DNA of 5,721 nucleotides from an uncultured Clostridia bacterium (GTDB taxonomy: Bacteria > Bacillota > Clostridia > Christensenellales > Aristaeellaceae). The position numbers and the translations under genes are program-made. The stretch lies in the NCBI GenBank assembly GCA_934631985.1, contig CAKTYE010000109.1, positions 1 through 5,721 of the forward strand. Reading direction: 5' to 3'. Positions 1 through 4,742 of this stretch are shown one piece after another (positions within the stretch are counted from its first letter, which is position 1; each line of letters begins with the position of its first letter). The notes under the pieces were generated by a model. It did no database searches and was not told the DNA's origin. It saw only the letters and a program-made list of their open reading frames with translations.

Positions 1-227
1 GGCTCGAAGGGAACCTGAGTGGGCTTGCCGCAGTTGGCGCAGATCGCGTCATGCATCTCACGGGGAGCGCCCGCAGCGGGACGGCTGGCCTTGCGAGCTT
101 GACGGCAGGCCTTGCAACGGGTGGGCTCATTCTGGAAGCCCTTCTCGGCATAGAACTCCTGCTCACCGGCAGTGAAAACGAATTCGGCACCACAATCCTT
201 GCAAACCAGCGTCTTGTCTTCGTACAT
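1..227 (-). CDS. Small tandem zinc-ribbon protein (partial, runs off left edge)
   Basis: Translating leftwards from the ATG at 227-225 gives 75 residues with no stop before the edge, so the C-terminus is missing. It begins MYEDKTLVCKDCGAEF and carries three CxxC pairs: C9/C12, C38/C41 and C63/C66. The first two pairs, with the FxxGEQEFYxxKGF and RCxxCR stretch between them, match what I know of the 'probable zinc-ribbon' family of small Firmicutes proteins. The third (CANCGKPTQVPFEP) looks like the first half of a second ribbon, so a fourth CxxC pair should lie just outside. The start is supported by an AGGGGGT ribosome binding site about 8 nt upstream. Such proteins are presumably cytoplasmic and bind Zn; nucleic-acid or ribosome association is only a guess. 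The gene sits downstream of a long non-coding leader with a strong promoter. The rightward open frame over this stretch is an antisense shadow. Confidence 0.9.
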   Translation of the reverse strand, partial: MYEDKTLVCKDCGAEFVFTAGEQEFYAEKGFQNEPTRCKACRQARKASRPAAGAPREMHDAICANCGKPTQVPFE

Positions 228-272
228 GGAAAATTGACCCCCTGAACTATTTGGAATGGATTTTGGCGGCTG

Positions 273-482
273 CTTCGGCTGACCTGGTATTTGACCCCAC
301 ACACGCCGTCTGGGAGGTTGCTCTGCGCTTCACGCGCCCTCACGCACTCCTCTCGGGGCGAACCCCGGACGGACTTACATCTAGACCGCACCATGCTCCC
401 CGCCGCTTTGGGCGGATTACGTGGACCGCTTTGCCTGCGACTGGCATCGGCTTGCAACCACAGACCCGAAGGAACCAACCGA
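273..482 (-). ncRNA. Candidate structured RNA or long leader upstream of the zinc-ribbon gene
   Basis: A strong leftward promoter (487-515) should start transcription near 480-482, yet the next ATG is at 227. The RNA strand of the segment between can fold. Its 5' end at 482-473 pairs with 284-275 in ten contiguous pairs (six Watson-Crick, four G-U). Inside that, 465-461 pairs with 312-308 (GUCUG/CAGAC) and 459-454 pairs with 321-316 (GGUUGC/GCAACC), eleven perfect pairs around a U/UCC internal loop. Local hairpins include CGGGG-UUCG-CCCCG at 367-354, GCGC-GUGAA-GCGC at 337-325, CCGC-CCAAA-GCGG at 415-403 and UGCC/GGCA at 446-432. The closing helix starts almost exactly at the predicted 5' end, as in 6S RNA, and the ~208-nt size also fits. 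However, I do not recognise the conserved 6S central-bubble sequence. The 3' side has an AGGUCAG...GCAGCC string resembling SRP RNA but lacks the GGAA-capped hairpin. It could equally be a cis-regulatory leader, since no terminator separates it from the zinc-ribbon gene. Class unassigned. Confidence 0.42.
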
Positions 483-486
483 GGAT

Positions 487-515
487 ATTATACGGCGCTT
501 GTGTCCAAATAGCAA
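487..515 (-). promoter_or_regulatory. Housekeeping-type promoter for the structured RNA and zinc-ribbon gene
   Basis: On the minus strand, TTGCTA (515-510) is followed by exactly 17 bases and then a perfect TATAAT (492-487). Predicted start of transcription is about 480-482. This is the best sigma-A promoter in the window and reads away from the gene at 626. It leaves a transcribed leader of about 250 nt before the zinc-ribbon start codon. Confidence 0.77.
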
Positions 516-529
516 GCGAAATTTTTCGC
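516..529. repeat. 14-bp palindrome abutting the -35 box
   Basis: GCGAAA-TT-TTTCGC is a 6+6 inverted repeat around two bases, and its edge touches the -35 hexamer of the leftward promoter. Its position suits an operator for an activator or repressor. The A/T-rich centre could also act as an upstream promoter element. No regulator gene is seen in the window. Confidence 0.4.
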
Positions 530-570
530 AAAAGCCCAAAACACAAGGAAAGCACAGCCGCCTTTTCAGC

Positions 571-601
571 GCGGCGTATAGCGCCCTTGCGGGCGGCGTA
601 T
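571..601. repeat. Pair of GCGGCGTAT direct repeats, 22 bp apart
   Basis: GCGGCGTAT occurs at 571-579 and again at 593-601, a spacing of about two helical turns, just ahead of the ribosome binding site of the gene at 626. Between and around them lie short inverted repeats (GGCG/CGCC at 573-585 and GCCC/GGGC around 584-594). The second copy contains TATGCT (599-604), a weak -10 candidate with no convincing -35. It could be a regulator site or simple GC-rich chance; I see no clear promoter for the downstream gene. Confidence 0.22.
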
Positions 602-625
602 GCTCTTGGAGGGAGGTGCATCACC

Positions 626-877
626 ATGACTGAAAATCGACGTTTGCTGACGGCCGTCTACCGCAGCGCCCGCGCCCATGGCAATGCCGCCATTGCGGCC
701 CAGTGTGCGGAGCTGCTGGCGCAGGCAGGCTTTCCGCCGCCGGACGCGCCTGCGCCCTCGGATGAAGCCCTCTGGCAGATGCTTCGCGCCCGCCCCGGCG
801 CGCACCCCAAGATTCGCGCCCTGGGCTTGCAGCTTTTGTCCCCGCCCGATGCGTCACCTCGCCCGCCTGTGCAATAG
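626..877 (+). CDS. Short hypothetical protein, 83 aa
   Basis: Family not recognised. The ATG at 626 is favoured over upstream codons because a near-ideal GGAGGGAGGTG lies 7 nt before it (608-618). The 83 residues begin MTENRRLLTAVYRSARAHGN. Residues about 3-35 look like one or two amphipathic helices rich in Ala and Arg (with AAIAAQCAELLAQAGF). A Pro-rich linker at 37-44 follows, then a second helical stretch (DEALWQMLRARPG and KIRALGLQLL, about 46-71) and a Pro/Ser tail. There is one Cys, no signal peptide, no membrane segment and no catalytic motif. The layout of two small helical units joined by a linker suggests a cytoplasmic helical protein, but that is inference. The gene stands alone: the RNA gene to its left is divergent and the next gene has its own promoter. 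Reality rests on the ribosome binding site and position. Confidence 0.62.
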   Translation: MTENRRLLTAVYRSARAHGNAAIAAQCAELLAQAGFPPPDAPAPSDEALWQMLRARPGAHPKIRALGLQLLSPPDASPRPPVQ

Positions 878-914
878 TTACCTCGGCGTGACCAGGCCAC
901 CCCAAAGTGCCTGC

Positions 915-943
915 TTGCAAGGCCGCGCAAAAAGGTTTATCAT
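915..943 (+). promoter_or_regulatory. Promoter for the YCDCPAC protein gene
   Basis: TTGCAA (915-920), a 17-base spacer and TATCAT (938-943; five of six to consensus) lie 55 bp ahead of the start codon at 999. The -35 box sits inside the short palindrome CTTGCAAG (914-921), which could also be a binding site. Confidence 0.65.
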
Positions 944-998
944 AAAACCATGAGGACAGCGTAAGCCCGCCCCAAAACCTACCAAGGAGTGATTCTAC

Positions 999-1352
999 AT
1001 GACGGAAGCATTGAAGCAAGAGCTTATTACCAAGACCCATGAGCTGATGGCGGCGCCCTCCTGCTGCGCAGAGGCCAAAGCTGCGGCGCAGCACTGGTTG
1101 GATTCTCTGGGGACCCCCGCCGAAGTGGAGGCCACCCAGGCCTATGTTGCGGAGCTGGAAGCGGACATCATGCCCGTGGACGGTCTGGTTGCCTTTATGG
1201 GTTCCGAGACGGCCGCTCAGCTGTTCGGCGCGGAGAACGCTGCGGGCATGCTGGCCCACGCCAAGGAGCTGAAGGCCAACGGCAGCGCATACTGCGATTG
1301 CCCCGCCTGCGCTGCCTGTGCGGCGATCCTGGCGCATAAGACGGAGCTGTAA
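999..1352 (+). CDS. Small cysteine-motif protein (YCDCPAC family, often labelled 'molecular chaperone Hsp90')
   Basis: The 117-residue product starts at 999, 9 nt after AAGGAG (984-989). It has a helical body with Cys22-Cys23 in a PSCCAEAKAAAQ context, an acidic middle, and a C-terminal cluster C99-D-C101-P-A-C104-A-A-C107 followed by a short helix. I recall a family in anaerobic Firmicutes with the same order (SCCxEAKAAAQxWLD, then YIAELEEDI, then AKYCDCPACAA). It is commonly named 'molecular chaperone Hsp90' in automatic annotation. None of the Hsp90 ATPase, middle or dimerisation domains could fit in 117 residues, so I regard that name as an error. Six cysteines in two groups suggest metal binding or redox chemistry, but the ligand is unknown. 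No signal peptide or membrane helix is present, so it is probably cytoplasmic. It is a single-gene unit with its own promoter and a strong terminator directly after, which implies independent and perhaps high expression. Confidence 0.93.
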   Translation: MTEALKQELITKTHELMAAPSCCAEAKAAAQHWLDSLGTPAEVEATQAYVAELEADIMPVDGLVAFMGSETAAQLFGAENAAGMLAHAKELKANGSAYCDCPACAACAAILAHKTEL

Positions 1353-1379
1353 GCGGAAAGGCTGCGGCTGCACAGGAAA

Positions 1380-1420
1380 GCGGTGTGCCCTGAAGGAATG
1401 GGGCATGCCGCTTCTTTTTT
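1380..1420 (+). terminator. Strong intrinsic terminator after the YCDCPAC gene
   Basis: A 12-bp stem pairs 1380-1391 with 1400-1411, with three G-U pairs, around an 8-nt loop (GAAGGAAT). Two flanking A-T pairs extend the stem. The run TTCTTTTTT (1412-1420) follows at once. It closes the single-gene transcript and insulates the operon beginning at 1538. Confidence 0.87.
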
Positions 1421-1425
1421 GCGCA

Positions 1426-1458
1426 GGGAGGAGGGGAAGAAATTGGGCTTTTCCTCCC
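1426..1458. repeat. Purine/pyrimidine inverted repeat between terminator and promoter
   Basis: GGGAGGA (1426-1432) pairs with TCCTCCC (1452-1458), and GAAG (1436-1439) with CTTT (1448-1451), leaving a 3-nt bulge and an AAATTGGG loop. CCTCCC recurs at 1464-1469, 11 bp (one helical turn) after the copy at 1453-1458. The repeats lie just upstream of the -35 box at 1472, where a regulator could bind. It lacks a T-run, so it is not a rightward terminator. It may be chance in low-complexity sequence. Confidence 0.28.
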
Positions 1459-1471
1459 ATCATCCTCCCGG

Positions 1472-1500
1472 TTGCGCGGGGGAGAAAATCCATGTATAAT
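1472..1500 (+). promoter_or_regulatory. Promoter for the membrane/metallophosphoesterase operon
   Basis: A perfect TATAAT (1495-1500) follows a weak -35, TTGCGC (1472-1477), at the standard 17-base spacing. Transcription would start near 1507, about 30 nt ahead of the first start codon at 1538. Frames opening upstream of this promoter are therefore unlikely to be used. Confidence 0.6.
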
Positions 1501-1537
1501 AAGCAGGAACATCCCTACGGAAGGAGCGTGTCCCCGC

Positions 1538-1693
1538 ATGAAAAAACAAAAGGTGCGCCGCCCGCTTTACTGGCTGATGCCCCTGTTGTTTGCGCTGCCC
1601 TTTGCGCTGGGCGGCCTGTACGTTTTTCAGCAATATGCGCCGAAGCTGACCTCGCTGATGGAGGTCGCAATGAAGCTGGTGGTGATCCCATGA
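1538..1693 (+). CDS. 51-residue single-pass membrane protein, first gene of operon
   Basis: The ATG at 1538 lies 11 nt after AAGGAG (1521-1526) and just after the operon promoter. The product starts MKKQKVRRPLYW: a basic N-terminus, one hydrophobic helix at about 11-30 (WLMPLLFALPFALGGLYVF), then a short tail ending MKLVVIP. By the positive-inside rule the N-terminus faces the cytoplasm and the last 20 residues lie outside, unless the hydrophobic end re-enters the membrane. Its stop overlaps the next start (ATGA at 1690-1693), so the two are probably translationally coupled and may form a complex. I do not recognise a family. It could be a small accessory subunit or a truncated relic of a larger protein, but the coding start, ribosome binding site and coupled stop argue for a working gene. 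Confidence 0.75.
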   Translation: MKKQKVRRPLYWLMPLLFALPFALGGLYVFQQYAPKLTSLMEVAMKLVVIP

Positions 1694-2604
1694 CGAATAA
1701 GCTGCGCGGCATGCCCGGCCCGGTGGCCCATGTTTTCTGCATCCTGTGGACGCTGCTGCTGACCGCAGTGCTGCTGGTGACGGCGCTTGCGTTCCCGGCG
1801 GTGCGCCTGATGACGGATCGGGACTGGAATGTGAAGTTGGCGAAGGACAGCGCCGTGGTGGATGCGCAATATGCCGCCATTGGTGAGGCGGTGGACGCGC
1901 TGGCGGAGAAATATAGCTTTGAGCCGAACACCGTGATGGACCTGGTGACGCGGGAGAGCATCGAAGCCTATGCCGAGAAGCTGGTGGACTGGCGGCTTGC
2001 CTTGCTGACGGCAGATGCGGACTATACGGTGCCTGCCTATCAGGTGGAGGGTCTGACCGACGCCATCAAGGCGGATGAGACCTTCCAGGCGGCAACGGAC
2101 AAGAACCGCCGCACCAGCGTGGCCCGGGATACGATCACCGTGAAGGTGCAGCGCACGGTGGAGGAGACGGTTGCGCCCCTGCGCCTGTCGCTGATCGCCC
2201 TGGCCCTGGGCAAGGCGCTGCCTGCGCTGAATCTGAGCCGCTTTACCCCGTATCTGCCCTATGCGCCGTACATGCTGCTGGGTGTGAGCCTGCTGCTGGC
2301 GGGGCTGATTGCGCTGACGGCCCATAAGCGGCTGGTCAAGGCGGCACTGTATATTGGAAGCGCCTGCACTGCCAGCGGACTGCTGCTGGCGGCGGTGGGG
2401 GCGCTCCTTGCGTTGGCGAACGTGCCGCAGCTGGTGGGCGCTTATTCCGCGATGGCGGGCATGCAGGTGGAAACACTGCTGCGGGCGCTGGCATGGGGCT
2501 ATGTCATCCAGTGCGGAGTGCTGCTGATCGTCGGGCTGCTGCTCATCGGTGTGCATCAGCGGGGCATGCAGCCCCTGTACCGTGCGGCGGAGCAGGCGGC
2601 ATGA
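1690..2604 (+). CDS. Four-helix membrane protein with large extracytoplasmic domain
   Basis: The 304 residues begin at the ATG that overlaps the previous stop. Hydrophobic helices lie at about 13-37, 193-211, 217-243 and 268-288. Basic residues at the N-terminus (NKLR), after helix 2 (HKRLVK) and after helix 4 (HQRG) predict an N-in/C-in topology. Residues about 38-190 would then lie outside the cell. That domain is acidic and mostly helical in appearance (AAIGEAVDALAEKY, then VDWRLALLTADADYTV, then ADETFQAATDKNRR) and has no cysteine or obvious catalytic motif. I do not recognise a family. The layout of one helix, an outside domain and three helices suits a sensor, a scaffold or a partner of an envelope enzyme. 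Its stop overlaps the start of the metallophosphoesterase (ATGA at 2601-2604), which suggests the two work together. G+C content is typical of the left part of the window. Confidence 0.92.
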   Translation: MTNKLRGMPGPVAHVFCILWTLLLTAVLLVTALAFPAVRLMTDRDWNVKLAKDSAVVDAQYAAIGEAVDALAEKYSFEPNTVMDLVTRESIEAYAEKLVDWRLALLTADADYTVPAYQVEGLTDAIKADETFQAATDKNRRTSVARDTITVKVQRTVEETVAPLRLSLIALALGKALPALNLSRFTPYLPYAPYMLLGVSLLLAGLIALTAHKRLVKAALYIGSACTASGLLLAAVGALLALANVPQLVGAYSAMAGMQVETLLRALAWGYVIQCGVLLIVGLLLIGVHQRGMQPLYRAAEQAA

Positions 2605-3311
2605 ACAAACGCATTGTGACCCGGTACACCCTGCGCACCCCGCGGGTGACCCGCCCGGTGACGCTGGCAATCGTGGCGGACCTGCACAACGGCGAGTATG
2701 AGGATATGTTGCCTGTGCTGGAGGAAGCCGATGCGATCCTTGTTCCCGGCGATCTGCTCAATCGGCACTGTCTGGGCTGGGAGAACGCCCTGCGCTTCAT
2801 TCAGACCATGCCCGCCGTCTGCCCGGTGTTCTATTCCCTGGGCAACCACGAGCGGCGCTATCCTGACAAGGAACGCAGGCAGTGGCTGCGCAAGGTGCGG
2901 GCCTCCAACGTGACGCTGCTGGACAATACCACGGCGGTGTTTGGCGAGCTTGCCCTCGGCGGGCTGTCCTCGGTGGACAAGCACACCGAGCCGAACGGGC
3001 GTGTACTGGCAGAGCTGTCCGCCATGCCGGGCTTTCGGCTGCTGATGTGCCATCACCCTGAATATTTTAAGCCCTATGTTGCCGGCTTCGACATTGACCT
3101 GACGGTGGCGGGACATGCCCACGGCGGGCAGGTGCAGCTTTTCGGGCATGGCCTGTATGCGCCGGGGCAGGGGCTTTTTCCCCACCTGACGCATGGCTTT
3201 TATGCGGACAGACGCCTGCTGGTAAGCCGGGGCATGACCAATTCGGCAGAGCTGCCTCGCATCGGCAATCCCTGCGAGCTGGTGCTGCTGACGCTGGAGC
3301 CGGAAGCGTAA
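2601..3311 (+). CDS. YkuE-like calcineurin-type metallophosphoesterase
   Basis: The 236-residue product contains the dinuclear-metal phosphoesterase motifs in order: D27-x-H29 (ADLH), G50-D51 (GDLLNR), G81-N82-H83-E84, H151-H152-P153 and G171-H-A-H174-GGQ. The closing GHAHGGQ followed by an (F/L)GHGLYAPG-type stretch is what I associate with the YkuE/YaeI/LpxG branch, which acts on phospholipid or lipid-sugar diphosphate substrates. All metal ligands appear present, so it should be active. Unlike YkuE proteins I know, this one has no N-terminal signal or membrane anchor: strand one starts by residue 20. It is probably cytoplasmic and held at the membrane by a partner. The natural candidate is the four-helix protein whose stop codon overlaps its start. 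The start at 2601 is chosen for that ATGA overlap. The substrate cannot be read from sequence. Confidence 0.95.
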   Translation: MNKRIVTRYTLRTPRVTRPVTLAIVADLHNGEYEDMLPVLEEADAILVPGDLLNRHCLGWENALRFIQTMPAVCPVFYSLGNHERRYPDKERRQWLRKVRASNVTLLDNTTAVFGELALGGLSSVDKHTEPNGRVLAELSAMPGFRLLMCHHPEYFKPYVAGFDIDLTVAGHAHGGQVQLFGHGLYAPGQGLFPHLTHGFYADRRLLVSRGMTNSAELPRIGNPCELVLLTLEPEA

Positions 3312-3358
3312 GCGCGGCTCCCTTCATACTTCCGATCTGTACACAAGGAGCGATCCTC

Positions 3359-3778
3359 ATGAAGAAAAAGACCCTTTGGCAGGCCCTGAAATTTACGCTG
3401 TTTTCCGCATCGGCGGGCATCATTCAGATCGGCAGCTTCACGCTGTTCAACGAGGTGTTCCACTGGAGCTATTGGGCGGCGTATCTGCCGTCGCTGGTGC
3501 TGAGCGTGCTGTGGAACTTCACCTTCAACCGCCGCTACACCTTCCGCAGCGATGCGAGCATCCCCCGGGCCATGGCGCTGGTGGCGCTGTTCTATGTGGT
3601 GTTCACGCCCCTGAGCACCTGGGGCGGCAACGCGCTGACGGCGGCGGGCTGGAATGAATATCTGGTGCTGGTGCTGACGATGGTGCTGAACTTCGTCACG
3701 GAGTTTCTCTATCAGCGGCTGGTGGTATACCGCAAGCGGATCGATACCAATGACGTGGCCCGCAGAGCGGAAAAATGA
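3359..3778 (+). CDS. GtrA-family membrane protein
   Basis: The 139 residues match the GtrA-like family in length and layout: four hydrophobic helices at about 9-30, 37-55, 70-88 and 100-118. The family signature NFTFNRRYTF (53-62) follows helix 2 and NFVTEFLYQRLVVY (111-124) follows helix 4. GtrA proteins are thought to move or present polyprenyl-phosphate-linked sugars across the membrane for glycosylation of surface polymers; which sugar is not predictable. The start at 3359 has AAGGAG (3345-3350) 8 nt upstream. The gene begins 47 bp after the metallophosphoesterase with no visible promoter or terminator between them. It is therefore probably the fourth gene of the operon, which points to an envelope glycolipid theme. 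No glycosyltransferase partner is in the window. Confidence 0.95.
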   Translation: MKKKTLWQALKFTLFSASAGIIQIGSFTLFNEVFHWSYWAAYLPSLVLSVLWNFTFNRRYTFRSDASIPRAMALVALFYVVFTPLSTWGGNALTAAGWNEYLVLVLTMVLNFVTEFLYQRLVVYRKRIDTNDVARRAEK

Positions 3779-3810
3779 GAAAGGCTTAAGCGCATTCTAA
3801 TCTTCCTTTT

Positions 3811-3840
3811 CTGGTACCGTCTGCCGGGATGCGGTATACT
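3811..3840 (+). promoter_or_regulatory. Possible promoter for the 68-residue membrane protein
   Basis: TATACT (3835-3840; five of six) is followed by a start codon 27 bp later with the ribosome binding site between. The -35 is poor: CTGGTA (3811-3816) at an 18-base spacing. A TACCG/CGGTA inverted repeat (3815-3819, 3832-3836) overlaps it and could be an operator. Read-through from the GtrA gene is also possible, since I see no terminator after 3778. Confidence 0.4.
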
Positions 3841-3866
3841 AAGGCCATGGAAAGGAGGTGCCGGGC

Positions 3867-4073
3867 ATGCTGAGATTGCTTTTCTGGCCCGTGACGCTTT
3901 TGATGGACGCAGCGGGGCTGCTGCTTCACCTGACGGGACGCGCAGTGGGCTTTATCGTCGGCCTGGTGCTGGCTGTTGTGGGCGGCGCGCTGTGCTGCAC
4001 GATCATTGGAGCGCTGGCTGGCATCCCGCTGGGCCTGCTGGGTCTGGGATTGATGGCGAAGTGCTTCTGGTAA
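3867..4073 (+). CDS. 68-residue hydrophobic membrane protein
   Basis: Translation from the ATG at 3867 is preferred to the GTG at 3858, because that GTG lies in the AAAGGAGG ribosome binding site (3851-3858), which is 8 nt ahead of the ATG. The protein begins MLRLLFWPVTLLMDAAG and is almost wholly hydrophobic. It offers two or three helices (about 3-20, 26-45 and 47-66) with Gly-rich segments (VVGGALCC, GIPLGLLGLGL), a single Asp and few basic residues. The Gly pattern suggests tightly packed helices, as in small pore or accessory subunits. I do not recognise a family, although small Gly-rich membrane proteins of this kind are common in Firmicutes. It ends just before a strong hairpin terminator, so it is the last gene of its transcript. 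Function unknown. Confidence 0.77.
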   Translation: MLRLLFWPVTLLMDAAGLLLHLTGRAVGFIVGLVLAVVGGALCCTIIGALAGIPLGLLGLGLMAKCFW

Positions 4074-4100
4074 GGAAATGCTTGTAAAGACATAAGAAAG

Positions 4101-4138
4101 GCGGCTCCTGCGGTGAATAAGCGCGGGAGCCGCTGTTT
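4101..4138 (+). terminator. GC-rich hairpin terminator, possibly two-way
   Basis: A 12-bp stem pairs 4101-4112 with 4122-4133 (one G-U) around a 9-nt loop. The rightward tail is only TGTTT (4134-4138), which is short. Read leftwards the stem is followed by CTTTCTTATG, a somewhat better U-rich tail. It separates the membrane gene from the Nudix transcript. Confidence 0.7.
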
Positions 4139-4167
4139 GCATGCTGTGAAAAGCCGTACATCCGTCC

Positions 4168-4196
4168 TTGCAGGGACACGGGAAGTGTGCTATGCT
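4168..4196 (+). promoter_or_regulatory. Promoter for the Nudix gene
   Basis: TTGCAG (4168-4173), 17 bases, then TATGCT (4191-4196) with an extended -10 TGC just before it (4188-4190). The predicted start is about 4203, giving a leader of about 45 nt before the ATG at 4249. Confidence 0.52.
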
Positions 4197-4248
4197 TTTC
4201 CTAAACGCAGCGGAGCGGCAGCCCGGAAAGCAGAGAGGAGCAGCACAG

Positions 4249-4704
4249 ATGCCGAGAACGGAAGAGGTTGAGTTGACCAACATGTGCATGATTTGCGACG
4301 GAAAGGGAAACGTGCTTGTGCAGAACAAGCAAAATCATCCCACATGGCATGGATGGAATTTCCCCGGAGGTCACGTTGAAAAGGGCGAATACGTTACGCC
4401 GTCTGTCATTCGTGAAATGCAGGAGGAAACGGGATTAACGATAGAGCATCCGAAGCTGTGCGGAATCAAGGAATTTCACAAAGCGAAGGACGGAAAGCGG
4501 TATATTGTTTTTCTGTATGTGGCAAACCGTTTTTCAGGGGAGCTGAAATCCTCGGTAGAAGGAGAAGTCTTCTGGTATCCGCTTGCCGAACTGAAGCAGT
4601 CTAAAGAACTGATCGATGGGTTCGAAGAAATGCTGCCTGTTTTTACGTCTGCGGAGATCAGCGAGGTTTTCTACGCGGACGGGGATAGAACGGTGTTTTG
4701 CTAA
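4249..4704 (+). CDS. Nudix hydrolase, 8-oxo-dGTP diphosphatase type
   Basis: The ATG at 4249 follows GAGAGGAG (4233-4240) by 8 nt; starting further up would put the start codon inside the promoter. The 151 residues carry a complete Nudix box at 41-63: G41-x5-E47-x7-R55-E56-M-Q-E59-E60-T-G62-L. The paired acidic residues that bind Mg are intact. The NFPGGHVEKGE lead-in, the F/WY-P-L-x-E-L stretch at 108-114 and the length fit MutT-like enzymes usually called 8-oxo-dGTP diphosphatase. These hydrolyse oxidised nucleotides to the monophosphate and so lower mutation. Substrate choice in Nudix proteins cannot be fixed from the box alone. Base composition is intermediate: two sampled 60-base lines each have 30 G+C, against 40 in a sampled line of the membrane operon. 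The gene may therefore belong to a different block from its left neighbours. No terminator separates it from the LRR gene. Confidence 0.95.
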   Translation: MPRTEEVELTNMCMICDGKGNVLVQNKQNHPTWHGWNFPGGHVEKGEYVTPSVIREMQEETGLTIEHPKLCGIKEFHKAKDGKRYIVFLYVANRFSGELKSSVEGEVFWYPLAELKQSKELIDGFEEMLPVFTSAEISEVFYADGDRTVFC

Positions 4705-4742
4705 AGGCAGGCGGCAAGGGAGGCGGGGAGGAAAGTCACACA

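Noticed and set aside
266..290. SRP RNA-like string (minus strand ACCAGGUCAG...GCAGCC)
   Set aside because: Resembles the 4.5S/SRP domain IV strands, but the middle is only CCGAA, so the GGAA-capped hairpin and its second conserved strand are missing. It also sits at the 3' end of the candidate RNA, not at an apical loop.
322..453. 6S RNA assignment for the leftward transcript
   Set aside because: Length and paired ends fit, but I could not find the conserved central-bubble sequences or a continuous apical arm, so it is reported as unassigned rather than as 6S.
251..625. Long rightward frame through the non-coding region, continuous with the 83-residue gene
   Set aside because: No ribosome binding site at its upstream start, it runs antisense through the structured RNA and its promoter, and an ideal site marks the ATG at 626.
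621..1493. Leftward 290-codon frame opposite the 83-aa and YCDCPAC genes
   Set aside because: It is an antisense shadow of GC-rich coding DNA: no domain, runs through a terminator and promoter, and composition mirrors the real genes.
1627..2670. Leftward 347-codon frame rich in Gln, His and Arg
   Set aside because: The composition is that expected for the complement of a Leu/Ala-rich membrane protein gene; no ribosome binding site and no recognisable fold.
3778..3812. Possible terminator after the GtrA gene (AAAGG ... CCTTTTC)
   Set aside because: The stem is about five pairs with a large loop and no proper T-run, so I do not call it.
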